From an uncultured Campylobacter sp. (lineage in GTDB: Bacteria; Campylobacterota; Campylobacteria; Campylobacterales; Campylobacteraceae): a stretch of DNA of 61,262 bases. This document shows positions 50,960 to 58,690 of this stretch, piece by piece. Position 1 is the stretch's first letter. Every line of letters starts with the position of its first letter. The stretch lies in NCBI RefSeq assembly GCF_937921625.1, contig NZ_CAKZTI010000013.1, positions 1 to 61,262 of the forward strand, given 5' to 3'. Under the pieces are notes generated by a model. That model had not been told where the DNA came from and ran no database searches. It saw nothing but the letters and a program-made list of their open reading frames with translations. A program made the translations under genes and the position numbers.

Positions 50960-51723
50960 TAGAGCTTAGCAAGCGTCTGCTGCGCCAGGTTGGGCAGACC
51001 AACGCCAGATACCGCATGGTGTGCGGCGGGGATAAAATTTTGCTCGGTCTTAGCGGCGGCAAGGACAGCCTCGCGCTCGCGCACGTGCTAAAGCATATGC
51101 AAAACGTCACGCCTGAAAAATTTGAGTTTAAGGCCGTGACGCTAAGCTACGGCATGGGCGAGGACTATGCCTATCTCACGCGCCATTGCGCCGAGCACGG
51201 CATCGAGCACGACGTGATCGATAGCTCGATCTTTGAGATATCTAAGGATAAGATCCGCAAAAACTCCAGCTTTTGCAGCTTTTTCTCGCGCATGAGGCGC
51301 GGCTATCTCTACACCTACGCGCTCGAGCACGGCTTTAACAAGCTCGCCATCGCCCACCACCTCGACGACGCGGTCGAGAGTTTTTTTATGAATTTTACTT
51401 ATAACGGCGCACTACGAACGCTTGCTCCAAAATACGTCGCAGCAAACGGTATCGAGGTTATCAGGCCGTTTATATTCGTGCGCGAACGACAGCTACGCGA
51501 AAACGCCGTGCGAAACGGGCTTACGGTTATCGGCGACGAGGCGTGTCCGGCGATGCGATTTGATATCAAGATGCCTCACGCTAGAGCCGAAACTAAGGAG
51601 CTTTTGGCAAATTTAGAAAAGCAAAATCCAAAGCTTTTCGTCTCGCTAAAGGCTGCTTTTGAAAATATCCACAACGATACGTTTTTCGCCTCTCAGGCTC
51701 AAAATTTGACCGACGAGGAGTGA
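50956..51723 (+). CDS. ttcA: TtcA-family PP-loop tRNA-thiolation protein
   Basis: A 255-residue ATP pyrophosphatase-type protein: PP-loop LGLSGGKDSLALAHVL (about residue 33), IAHHLDDAVESFFMNF. In E. coli TtcA makes 2-thiocytidine at tRNA position 32 using a [4Fe-4S] cluster held by CxxC plus a third Cys. Here the region reads FCSFFSRMRRGYLY, so only the first Cys of the CxxC pair is present; the later DEACPAMRF may supply another. Annotation as TtcA is by family and locus; exact chemistry uncertain. A terminator hairpin follows. Confidence 0.82.
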   Translation: MIELSKRLLRQVGQTNARYRMVCGGDKILLGLSGGKDSLALAHVLKHMQNVTPEKFEFKAVTLSYGMGEDYAYLTRHCAEHGIEHDVIDSSIFEISKDKIRKNSSFCSFFSRMRRGYLYTYALEHGFNKLAIAHHLDDAVESFFMNFTYNGALRTLAPKYVAANGIEVIRPFIFVRERQLRENAVRNGLTVIGDEACPAMRFDIKMPHARAETKELLANLEKQNPKLFVSLKAAFENIHNDTFFASQAQNLTDEE

Positions 51724-51743
51724 GGACTCGTCAAATTTAGCTT

Positions 51744-51771
51744 AAATTTGACCGCTCTTTCGGTCAAATTT
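51744..51771. terminator. Hairpin after ttcA
   Basis: AAATTTGACCG pairs with CGGTCAAATTT (11 bp, 6-base loop), followed by GACTTTTGCC. It lies between the convergent ttcA and ankyrin genes and could stop transcripts from both sides. Confidence 0.65.
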
Positions 51772-51823
51772 GACTTTTGCCGCCAGGTTGCCTCATTCTC
51801 CCGCCGCGCTATATAGCGATCTA

Positions 51824-53113
51824 TTATCGTCGCTCTGCGGCATCTTTGCTCCTTAATTTTTGGATTAGTTTATTGGATATTAGATTTTCTTTGTCTTGAC
51901 TACTTATGTTGGCGTCGATATAGATCACCTTAGCGGGGTTGTTTTTGTGCGCTTCTAAAAACCGCAATACATTCTCTCGCCTTTTTTCTTCATTTGCCCA
52001 TTTTACAAAAGATTCGGTATCTTTAAATGTAGCATTTTCGTCCAAACAGTGTTTAGAGTAAAAATTTATCGTATCGTCAAATCTTTTTATTTGTTCGGGA
52101 TCTGGCGGCTTTGGTTTGTATTTTAAAAGACCTTCATGATATAAGCACTCGGTGCATAAATGCCTATATTTGTCGTTTTTGCGCAACCTAGCCTCGCCTT
52201 CTTCGTCTCTGCCTTTATTCATTTTATAGATATAGTTTTCTTTTTCTTTCGTATAGTATTTTACGTTATCGTAGCACTCTTCATACGCCTTCTTTAGCTC
52301 CTCTTTAGTAGGTTGCCCCGAAACGTTGTTGTCTAGTAGTAAATTTAGCATAGGTTCGTAGTTTGGCATATATTCCATATCTTTAAAATAGTTGCCGTTC
52401 TCGTCAAAATACCCCATACTAAATAGTATTTGTAGCATCTCGGTAAAGTTGCCAAAGGTAATATAATCAAAAGGCAATATCCAGCCTTTTGAGCCTTCGT
52501 TTTTCTGACCGTATTTTACTTCGTACTCTACAAATATATTATCTCCGTCTATAGTCAAGCTTTTTATCCTATCGTTTTGGGGCGCTTTTAAATATCTTTG
52601 AATTTTTTCTTTATTGCTAAATTTAACCCCGCTATCAAGTAAGAGCTTAACGGTCTTTGTAGAGTTGTTTTCTATGGCGTAGGCCAGGGGCGAGAGTTTG
52701 TAGTTATCTTTCGCATGAGCGTCCGCGCCCATATCTATAAGTCTTTTTGCTGTGGTTTCGTCGTCGTAAAAGCTAGCGTACATCAGCGGCGTTGTGCCTG
52801 CCTTCATCTTTACGTCGGCGCTAAGCCCGTTTCTTGTCATAAAATTTAAAATCTTATCCGTATCTTTTAGCCTCAGCAAATTTCTTAAAGCGTTAAGGGT
52901 GGCGTTGTTTTCCTCGTATTCGTCTATATCCCAGTATCTAAAACCAAAGTCGTCTATCTCCTCTTGCGTTACGTATTTAGCTAGCTCGGAGTTTGGGTCT
53001 ATTTTAGTATCGGGAGTGACGGTAAAATGAGTAGGGCGAGATAGCTTTTCGTAAATAAAATTTACGAAAACGACGAAGAAAAGGGCGGTAAAGCCGAGTG
53101 CGAATTTTTTCAA
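51824..53113 (-). CDS. Ankyrin-repeat protein with N-terminal membrane anchor
   Basis: A 429-residue protein. Residues about 4-22 (FALGFTALFFVVFVNFIYE) are a signal anchor. Two clear ankyrin repeats follow (about 105-165: GTTPLMYASFYDDETTAKRL, LSPLAYAIENNSTKTVKLLL). The rest is charged and unrecognised, with a CTEC pair near residue 325. It should face the periplasm and bind another protein. I do not recall a counterpart between ttcA and recO in C. jejuni, so it is probably accessory. Surface/periplasmic ankyrin proteins include immunity proteins and catalase partners; nothing here decides between these. Confidence 0.78.
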   Translation of the reverse strand: MKKFALGFTALFFVVFVNFIYEKLSRPTHFTVTPDTKIDPNSELAKYVTQEEIDDFGFRYWDIDEYEENNATLNALRNLLRLKDTDKILNFMTRNGLSADVKMKAGTTPLMYASFYDDETTAKRLIDMGADAHAKDNYKLSPLAYAIENNSTKTVKLLLDSGVKFSNKEKIQRYLKAPQNDRIKSLTIDGDNIFVEYEVKYGQKNEGSKGWILPFDYITFGNFTEMLQILFSMGYFDENGNYFKDMEYMPNYEPMLNLLLDNNVSGQPTKEELKKAYEECYDNVKYYTKEKENYIYKMNKGRDEEGEARLRKNDKYRHLCTECLYHEGLLKYKPKPPDPEQIKRFDDTINFYSKHCLDENATFKDTESFVKWANEEKRRENVLRFLEAHKNNPAKVIYIDANISSQDKENLISNKLIQKLRSKDAAERR

Positions 53114-53303
53114 ATTTATCCCTTAAGTCAAATTTACAAAATCTTAGCCAAAACCAGGTAAAGAGGCGGTAAATTTGATGCAATATGAGCTGATAAATTT
53201 GGATATCGGGAGCAGGGCGCGGCGAGATCCGTCCGCATAAAATTTGAGCGGGTTAAATTTGAAAGTAAAATCGGACAAGTCAAATTTGAAACACCAAATT
53301 TAC

Positions 53304-53918
53304 TCAAAGCCCCTGAAGCAAAACCGAGTAGAGCGCGTCTATCTCGTCATCATCAAGTAGCAGCGTAGAGCGCTCGCTAAAGAGCATTTTTATCTTTTCT
53401 ACACTAAAGCCCTTTTGTGCAGCGCAGTGCTCGTGGGCAGGCAAGAAGCTCCTAGCTAGCGCAACTCTATCCTCCACGGGCTCGTCGCAGATAAAGCAAA
53501 AAAACTCATCGTGCAGCCTGCCCTCAGCCTCTAAAATGCGCACGTAGCTCTCGATGAGTAGGCGTTTGGGGGCGCCTCTGTCAAAGCGCGAGGCGCAAAG
53601 CTCAAGCTCGCGAAAGTACACCTCGTCTATCTGCTCGACGTCTCGCAGGTGTGCGTAGAGTAGGCGCATAAACTGCTGCCACACGAGCAGGCGCTCGCGC
53701 GAGAGTAGCCAGCGGTAGCCTAGGTGCAGGACGCTGCGCAGGTGCGGGAGGAAGTTTTCACCGCCTTCGAGTTCGAAGTCGATCTTGTAGCCTTGCAGGA
53801 CGTTTGAGTGGCGCGCGCCGTAGAAGCGGTAGGATTTGACTAGTAGCGAGGGCGTGAGGATGTAGACGAGCAGGTCCTCGTCGCGCACCTTTTGCGTGTG
53901 CAGGATGTATCCTTGCAT
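53304..53918 (-). CDS. recO: RecO-like DNA repair protein
   Basis: A 204-residue RecO of the short Campylobacter/Helicobacter type: N-terminal OB fold (QGYILHTQKVRDEDLLVYIL, SYRFYGARHSNVLQGYKID) and a helical C-terminal part with CFICDEPVEDRVALARSFLPAHEHC, which resembles the zinc-ribbon region of longer RecO. It helps RecR load RecA on gaps. Two bases after dusB in the minus-strand operon. Confidence 0.88.
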   Translation of the reverse strand: MQGYILHTQKVRDEDLLVYILTPSLLVKSYRFYGARHSNVLQGYKIDFELEGGENFLPHLRSVLHLGYRWLLSRERLLVWQQFMRLLYAHLRDVEQIDEVYFRELELCASRFDRGAPKRLLIESYVRILEAEGRLHDEFFCFICDEPVEDRVALARSFLPAHEHCAAQKGFSVEKIKMLFSERSTLLLDDDEIDALYSVLLQGL

Positions 53919-53920
53919 GG

Positions 53921-54841
53921 CTAGAAAAAGGTTTTGATTTGTTGGCGCAGGATGCCTGGCTCGGCGATGTGGTTTATCTCGTCGCGAAAGGCGCTTGCGC
54001 CGTCGATACCTTTGGAGTAGCGGTGTAGGTGCTTGCGAAATATCGCTGCTCCGTGCTCACCGTAGTGCTCGATCATCGCGTCAAAATGCGCCAAGATGAT
54101 CGCCTTTTTCGTCGCCGCGTCGATACTCTCGCCCGTCTTTATCTCGTGGAAAACCCACGGTTTGCCGATGCAGGCGCGTCCTATCATTAGCGCATCTGCG
54201 TTGGTTAAATTTAGCGCCTGGGCGGCGTTTTCGGGTGAGATATCGCCGTTTGCGATGACGGGGATGGTTACCGCTTCTTTGGCTCGGCCGATCGCGGCGT
54301 AGTCTACCGCTGCCGTGTAGCCGCCCGCTCTCGTGCGTCCGTGAAATGCGATGTAGTCCGCTCCAGCGTCCTGCGCAGCGAGGGCTAAAATTTCAGGAAT
54401 TTTCTCGTCAAAACCCAGGCGTAGTTTGACGCTGGTCATTTGCTTATTTGAGGTTTTTTTGATGGTTTCTACAATACGTTTCAGATTCGAGATATCTTTT
54501 AGCAGAGCCGAGCCTGCGGACTGTTTGACGACTTTTGGCACGGGGCAGCCGCAGTTTAGATCGATACCATCTATACCCTCGATACCGTTTAAAATTTCCA
54601 CCGCCTTTTTGACGATGTCCGCGTCGCTGCCTGCGATTTGCACGATATATGGCGTTTCAAGCGGTGATTTTTTGAGCATCTCAAGCGTTTTACTACCCTC
54701 GTAAACTAGGGCGTTTGCGCTAATCATCTCGCTTACGGTCACGTCGCAGCTAAACTGCTTTACCACGCTTCTAAGCGGCAGGTCTGAAAAGCCCGCGAGC
54801 GGAGCTAGAAAAAGCGGCTTTTTTGAAAAATCTATCAGCAA
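53921..54841 (-). CDS. dusB: tRNA-dihydrouridine synthase
   Basis: A 306-residue FMN enzyme reducing uridines in tRNA. PLFLAPLAGFSDLPLR at the start, GIDLNCGCPVPKVVKQSAGSALL with the catalytic Cys, VKLRLGFDE, FHGRTRAGGYTAAVDY, and IPVIANGDI then ADALMIGRACIGKPW for FMN. Start TTG overlapping the stop of the upstream gene by seven bases. Confidence 0.94.
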   Translation of the reverse strand: MLIDFSKKPLFLAPLAGFSDLPLRSVVKQFSCDVTVSEMISANALVYEGSKTLEMLKKSPLETPYIVQIAGSDADIVKKAVEILNGIEGIDGIDLNCGCPVPKVVKQSAGSALLKDISNLKRIVETIKKTSNKQMTSVKLRLGFDEKIPEILALAAQDAGADYIAFHGRTRAGGYTAAVDYAAIGRAKEAVTIPVIANGDISPENAAQALNLTNADALMIGRACIGKPWVFHEIKTGESIDAATKKAIILAHFDAMIEHYGEHGAAIFRKHLHRYSKGIDGASAFRDEINHIAEPGILRQQIKTFF

Positions 54842-55872
54842 TGGGCGTGCTTGAAAAATAGATCGGTCGGGACGTTTTTGCCGTTTTGTCTGAGATATAG
54901 CAGGGTGCGGAAATTTTGATATTCGCCGGCTTCAAGGCCTGCTAAAACCTCCTGCGCGCGCTCGAGCATCTCAAACTCAAACAGCAGATAAACGTATGCC
55001 TCTTGCGCCTCTTGACGTTCGTTTTTGAGCCGCTCGAAGATGCCGATGATAGCGTCCGGAGCGATTTTGCTTTTTAGCGTCGCGGCGCTGATACTAAAGC
55101 TGTCTTTTGAAATTTTATCCGAATTTAACAGCTCCAAAATCTCGTCGTTGCTCAAATTTATCTCATCTTTGGCAAAGCGGGCGATAAGGGTCATGATCTC
55201 TTTTTCGTCCAGATCTGGAGCAAATTTTTTGATATCGGCGAGCGAGCCTAAATTTATTAGCTTTTTCCTTGCTTCGCGGACTATTTCGCCCTGATCGCCC
55301 ATAGGTTTTTTAAGCGTTTCTAGATAGTATCCGTCCAAATTTGCTATTTTGTTTAGCTCGTTTTTGATAAAGAGCGGATTGTCCTTAGGTAGCTTAAATT
55401 TCTTTAGGTCGGCGACTTCGCCGTTTTTGACCGTGCGCATTATGTCTAAGGCGTTTTGTAGCTCCTCGCCCTCGATATTTGCGTCCTTGTATCTATCCCA
55501 CGGCGAGAGGATTCTAGCTATCTGGGACGGGATTTTATAAAAGTTCGTTTTAAAGTCTTTGTTCGTATCAAGGCCGAGTAAAATTTCTTTGCCGAGCTCT
55601 CTGTAAAATTTCTCATCGTGCGAAATTTTGCGTTTAAAGGCGTAAAATTTAAACCCGTGATAGGCCATGTGAAGCACGCAAAATAGCGTCAAAATCGCAG
55701 GCGGCAGTATCATCCAGACGGCGACGGGTAAATTTAGCGCATACTCGGTGCCGCTGCCAAAGAGGGCAAATTTAAGATGAAGTTCGTAAGAGCCGGCCTC
55801 AAAAAGATAAACAATCGCGCCGACTACGACCAGGTAAAGCACGGCGCAAGCTATAAAACGTTTGATTTGCAT
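54835..55872 (-). CDS. Conserved Campylobacter membrane protein
   Basis: A 345-residue protein with two membrane helices (about 7-26 and 47-68) and a cytoplasmic remainder that is helical and charged, with a region of short repeats around FAPDLDEKEIMTLIARFAKDE. It matches the position of Cj0124c between dusB and dksA. No function known to me. It sits 9 bases after dksA in the operon. Confidence 0.8.
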   Translation of the reverse strand: MQIKRFIACAVLYLVVVGAIVYLFEAGSYELHLKFALFGSGTEYALNLPVAVWMILPPAILTLFCVLHMAYHGFKFYAFKRKISHDEKFYRELGKEILLGLDTNKDFKTNFYKIPSQIARILSPWDRYKDANIEGEELQNALDIMRTVKNGEVADLKKFKLPKDNPLFIKNELNKIANLDGYYLETLKKPMGDQGEIVREARKKLINLGSLADIKKFAPDLDEKEIMTLIARFAKDEINLSNDEILELLNSDKISKDSFSISAATLKSKIAPDAIIGIFERLKNERQEAQEAYVYLLFEFEMLERAQEVLAGLEAGEYQNFRTLLYLRQNGKNVPTDLFFKHAHC

Positions 55873-55881
55873 GGCGTACCC

Positions 55882-56235
55882 CTATTTTGCGGTTTTTTCC
55901 ACTATCTCACGGCAGGTGATGCAGTATTTTGCGTGCGGTTTGACGCGTAAACGCGCCAGCCCGATATCCTCCTCGCACATCTCGCAGATGCCGTAGGTTT
56001 TGTCGGCGATCTTTCGCAGCGAGACATCGATCTCGGCTAGTTCTTGTCTTTGTTGAGCGCTGATTGATTGCTCGATGAGCTGATCGGCGTTTACGGAGGC
56101 GATATCAAACTCGTCGCTAACGCCGCTTTGGCGTAGTCCTGCCATCTCGTTTGACGAGTCTAAAATATTTTTAGTTATCTGTGCTTTTCGCTCCAGTAAA
56201 AGTGCCTTGAACTGCTCCAGGTCGCTTTTGCGCAT
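55882..56235 (-). CDS. dksA: DksA-like RNA polymerase-binding regulator
   Basis: A 117-residue DksA/TraR protein: N-terminal coiled coil (FKALLLERKAQITKNI), Asp-containing turn (SDEFDIASVNAD), and a four-Cys zinc finger (CEMCEEDIGLARL with YCITCREIVE). It binds the RNA polymerase secondary channel and works with ppGpp. Shorter than E. coli DksA, as is usual for Campylobacter. Confidence 0.93.
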   Translation of the reverse strand: MRKSDLEQFKALLLERKAQITKNILDSSNEMAGLRQSGVSDEFDIASVNADQLIEQSISAQQRQELAEIDVSLRKIADKTYGICEMCEEDIGLARLRVKPHAKYCITCREIVEKTAK

Positions 56236-56244
56236 TTTTTTCCT

Positions 56245-56700
56245 TTATTTGTGATATGGGTGGTTCGCGTTTATGCAAAGAGCTCTGAAAATCTGCTCGT
56301 GAAGCATAAGTTTGGCGATCTTGTGCGCCATCGTCATGCGGCTGAGGCTAACGACGGCGTCGGTTTTTTGTTTAAAATTTTGACTGAGCCCGTAAGCTCC
56401 GCCGATAAAAAACGAAATTTGAGCCTTATCCGAGATGAGTTTAGCAAACTCCTCGCTGTTAAATTCGCGGCCCGCTTCGTCAAGTGCCACGCAAAAGCCG
56501 CTTAAATTTGGCTCATAAACCTCGTCGTAGGCTTTTAGCGCCTCATCTCGCCCCTTGCTTTGGGCTTTGGCGATCTTGTCGTTAAAGATAACAACGTCTG
56601 AAATTTTGGCGAATTTCGACGACATCTTCGCGTACTCTTTGATCTCGTTTTCAAAATTTTCACGTTTTGACTTTTGGATGCAAAACACGGAAATTTCCAA
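56245..56700 (-). CDS. rlmH: 23S rRNA pseudouridine-1915 N3-methyltransferase RlmH
   Basis: A 151-residue SPOUT methyltransferase with a C-terminal knot: CVALDEAGREFNSEEFAKLI, FFIGGAYGLSQNF (SAM loop) and LSRMTMAHKIAKLMLHEQIFRA in blocks. It methylates pseudouridine in helix 69. TTG start; two bases after the accD stop. Confidence 0.94.
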   Translation of the reverse strand: MEISVFCIQKSKRENFENEIKEYAKMSSKFAKISDVVIFNDKIAKAQSKGRDEALKAYDEVYEPNLSGFCVALDEAGREFNSEEFAKLISDKAQISFFIGGAYGLSQNFKQKTDAVVSLSRMTMAHKIAKLMLHEQIFRALCINANHPYHK

Positions 56701-56702
56701 AT

Positions 56703-57596
56703 TTATTCCTCGTCGTCCAAATTTTGAGCGCTAGGCTGCTTGGCGGCGTAGGCCGGGTTGTTTGAGAGCAGTCTTATCATATCGCTTAAAAACTGCTTAT
56801 GCTCTTTACGCTCGACTATGGCGTCTATTAGACCGTGCTCTAGCAAAAACTCAGATCTTTGAAAGCCTTCGGGCAAATCGGCTCCGATGGTTTGTTTGAT
56901 AACGCGCTGTCCGGCAAAGCCGATGAGAGCGCCCGGCTCTGCGATGATGATATCGCCCAGCCACGCGAAAGACGCGCTAACTCCGCCCATTGTAGGATCG
57001 GTTAGGACTGAGATATACGGCACCTTGGCCTCGTCAAGCAGCTTTAGAGCGGCGGATGTTTTTGACATCTGCATCAGCGAAAACGTACTCTCCTGCATCC
57101 TCGCTCCGCCCGAAGCCGAAACGATGATGAGAGGCTGTTTTTTATCGAGCGACCTTTTTACGGCGCGCACGATCTTTTCGCCCTCGACCGAGCCTAAAGA
57201 GCCGCCCATAAAGCTAAAATCAAAAACCGCCAGCTGTACGTTCATGCCGTCGATCTTGGCCTCGCCGCAGATCACGGCCGAGCTTCTGCCCGTCTTTTCC
57301 TCGTTTTCACTTATGCGTTTTTTATAGGATTTTTTATCGACGAATTTGATCGGATCGACGGGCTTTAGCTTGGTATCAAGCTCGACGAAACTGCCTTCGT
57401 CGCAGATCATCGCTATCCTCTTGTCGGCGGCTAATCTCATATGAAAACCGCACTTTGGACAGACGTTAAAATTTGCCTCGACCTCTTTGTAATACATTAG
57501 CGAGTGACAGCTGTCGCATTTGACCCAGTGCGCCGGAGCCTCGCTAGGAGCGGATTGTTGCTTTCTTGTTTTGGAAAAAATATCTAAAAAGCTCAT
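56703..57596 (-). CDS. accD: Acetyl-CoA carboxylase beta subunit
   Basis: A 297-residue carboxyltransferase subunit. N-terminal zinc ribbon (KCDSCHSLMYYKE, NVCPKCGFHMR) and crotonase-fold core with SASGGARMQES, LTDPTMGGVSASFA and GFAGQRVIKQTI. First step of fatty acid synthesis. First gene of the minus-strand run accD-rlmH-dksA-hypothetical-dusB-recO. Confidence 0.96.
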   Translation of the reverse strand: MSFLDIFSKTRKQQSAPSEAPAHWVKCDSCHSLMYYKEVEANFNVCPKCGFHMRLAADKRIAMICDEGSFVELDTKLKPVDPIKFVDKKSYKKRISENEEKTGRSSAVICGEAKIDGMNVQLAVFDFSFMGGSLGSVEGEKIVRAVKRSLDKKQPLIIVSASGGARMQESTFSLMQMSKTSAALKLLDEAKVPYISVLTDPTMGGVSASFAWLGDIIIAEPGALIGFAGQRVIKQTIGADLPEGFQRSEFLLEHGLIDAIVERKEHKQFLSDMIRLLSNNPAYAAKQPSAQNLDDEE

Positions 57597-57903
57597 GATT
57601 CCTACTTTTTAAAAAATTTAGGGATTATAGCCAAAGTTAGCTTATGTTTTGCTAGTCGGGTATTAAATTTATGCCGTGCGCTCTTGAGAATAGGCGGCTA
57701 GAATCGCCGAAATTTGCACTATCATTTTTATGTTTTCCGTGGAAATTTTAAATTTACGCGGAGGCGGTTTTAAGATTTGAAAGGTTAAACTTGAGAGATT
57801 TGACTGCGGTGTGTTTTAACTTTGCGATATAAATTTAAAGAGCTCAAATTTGCAGAAATTTAGACTATCTTGCTGTACAAATTTGAGCCTTTAAATTCGC
57901 GGC
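57597..57903. other. Intergenic region between accD and rimP
   Basis: About 307 bases. It contains a minus-strand TATAAT (57624-57629) that should be the accD promoter and an inverted repeat (GCTCAAATTTG at 57842-57852 with CAAATTTGAGC at 57878-57888, 25-base loop), which may terminate the infB-rbfA-rimP transcript. No gene seen. Confidence 0.6.
57624..57629 (-). promoter_or_regulatory. -10 element of the accD operon promoter
   Basis: TATAAT on the minus strand within GGCTATAATCCC, about 28 bases upstream of the accD ATG. Confidence 0.6.
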
Positions 57904-58332
57904 TTACCACTCGATGTAGGTTTTTGCCTTTTTTATATTCGCGATTTTTATTTTTAAAATTTGACCTTCGCTTTCAAACGATATTTCATCATCGTCTGCG
58001 GATAAAATTTTGCCTTTTAGTTTTTTGTTTTCGCCGTCTACTTCAGTTGAAATTTTAGCCAGTTCACCAACGCTTGATATAAAATGGCTCGGTTTTTCTA
58101 GCTTTCGCTCAAGTCCGGGCGAGCTAACCTCTAGCACGTAGTCTCCGCTAAGCGGCGGCTCGACGTCAAATATCGGCGAAAGCAAACGTGAAACCTTTTC
58201 GCAGTCGTCTAAATTTACGCCTCCGGGCTTTGCGATGTAGATCCTATAAATAGCTCTGCCGTTTTCGTTTGCGACCTCGACGTCATAGAGCTGCACGCCG
58301 CACTGTGAGATCAGATTTTCAAGATTTTGCAT
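57904..58332 (-). CDS. rimP: Ribosome maturation factor RimP
   Basis: A 142-residue protein: N-terminal alpha/beta domain with VQLYDVEVANENGRAIYRIYI, DDCEKVSRLLSPIFDVEPPLSGDYVLEVSSPGLERKL in blocks, then an SH3-like C-terminal domain. It assists 30S assembly. Overlaps rbfA by 14 bases. Confidence 0.94.
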   Translation of the reverse strand: MQNLENLISQCGVQLYDVEVANENGRAIYRIYIAKPGGVNLDDCEKVSRLLSPIFDVEPPLSGDYVLEVSSPGLERKLEKPSHFISSVGELAKISTEVDGENKKLKGKILSADDDEISFESEGQILKIKIANIKKAKTYIEW

Positions 58333-58690
58333 TTTTATTTAGATCCTCTGAAATTTTTTCAAACAAATCGTCCATGTGGTTTTGATACTCGAGCCTGTCG
58401 TCAAATTTAAAGTGAAAATTTGGCGCCCTATACCAGCCCTCAGCCGCCATACAGTGGTTTTGCAGGTGCTTTGATACGCGCTTTAGGCGGTCTAGTATAT
58501 AGGCCTGCTCGCGCTCGTCAAACATCATCTTATCAAGGTATACGAACGCGTCATATCTGCCTTTTTTACACTCGACGTCGGTTACGCAAAGTCCGCGCAA
58601 AAGCTCATCCTCAAGCGTAGATAGAGCCTCGGGTAGTAGCTCCTTTAGTACGCTTTGCGTGCGCAGGCGCTTTATCTCCGAGGGGTTCAT
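58319..58690 (-). CDS. rbfA: Ribosome-binding factor A
   Basis: A 123-residue KH-fold protein for late 30S maturation: LRTQSVLKELLPEALSTLED, LCVTDVECKKGRYDAFVYL, and the closing PNFHFKFDDRLEYQNHMDDL. Overlaps the end of infB by four bases and rimP by 14. Confidence 0.92.
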   Translation of the reverse strand: MNPSEIKRLRTQSVLKELLPEALSTLEDELLRGLCVTDVECKKGRYDAFVYLDKMMFDEREQAYILDRLKRVSKHLQNHCMAAEGWYRAPNFHFKFDDRLEYQNHMDDLFEKISEDLNKNAKS

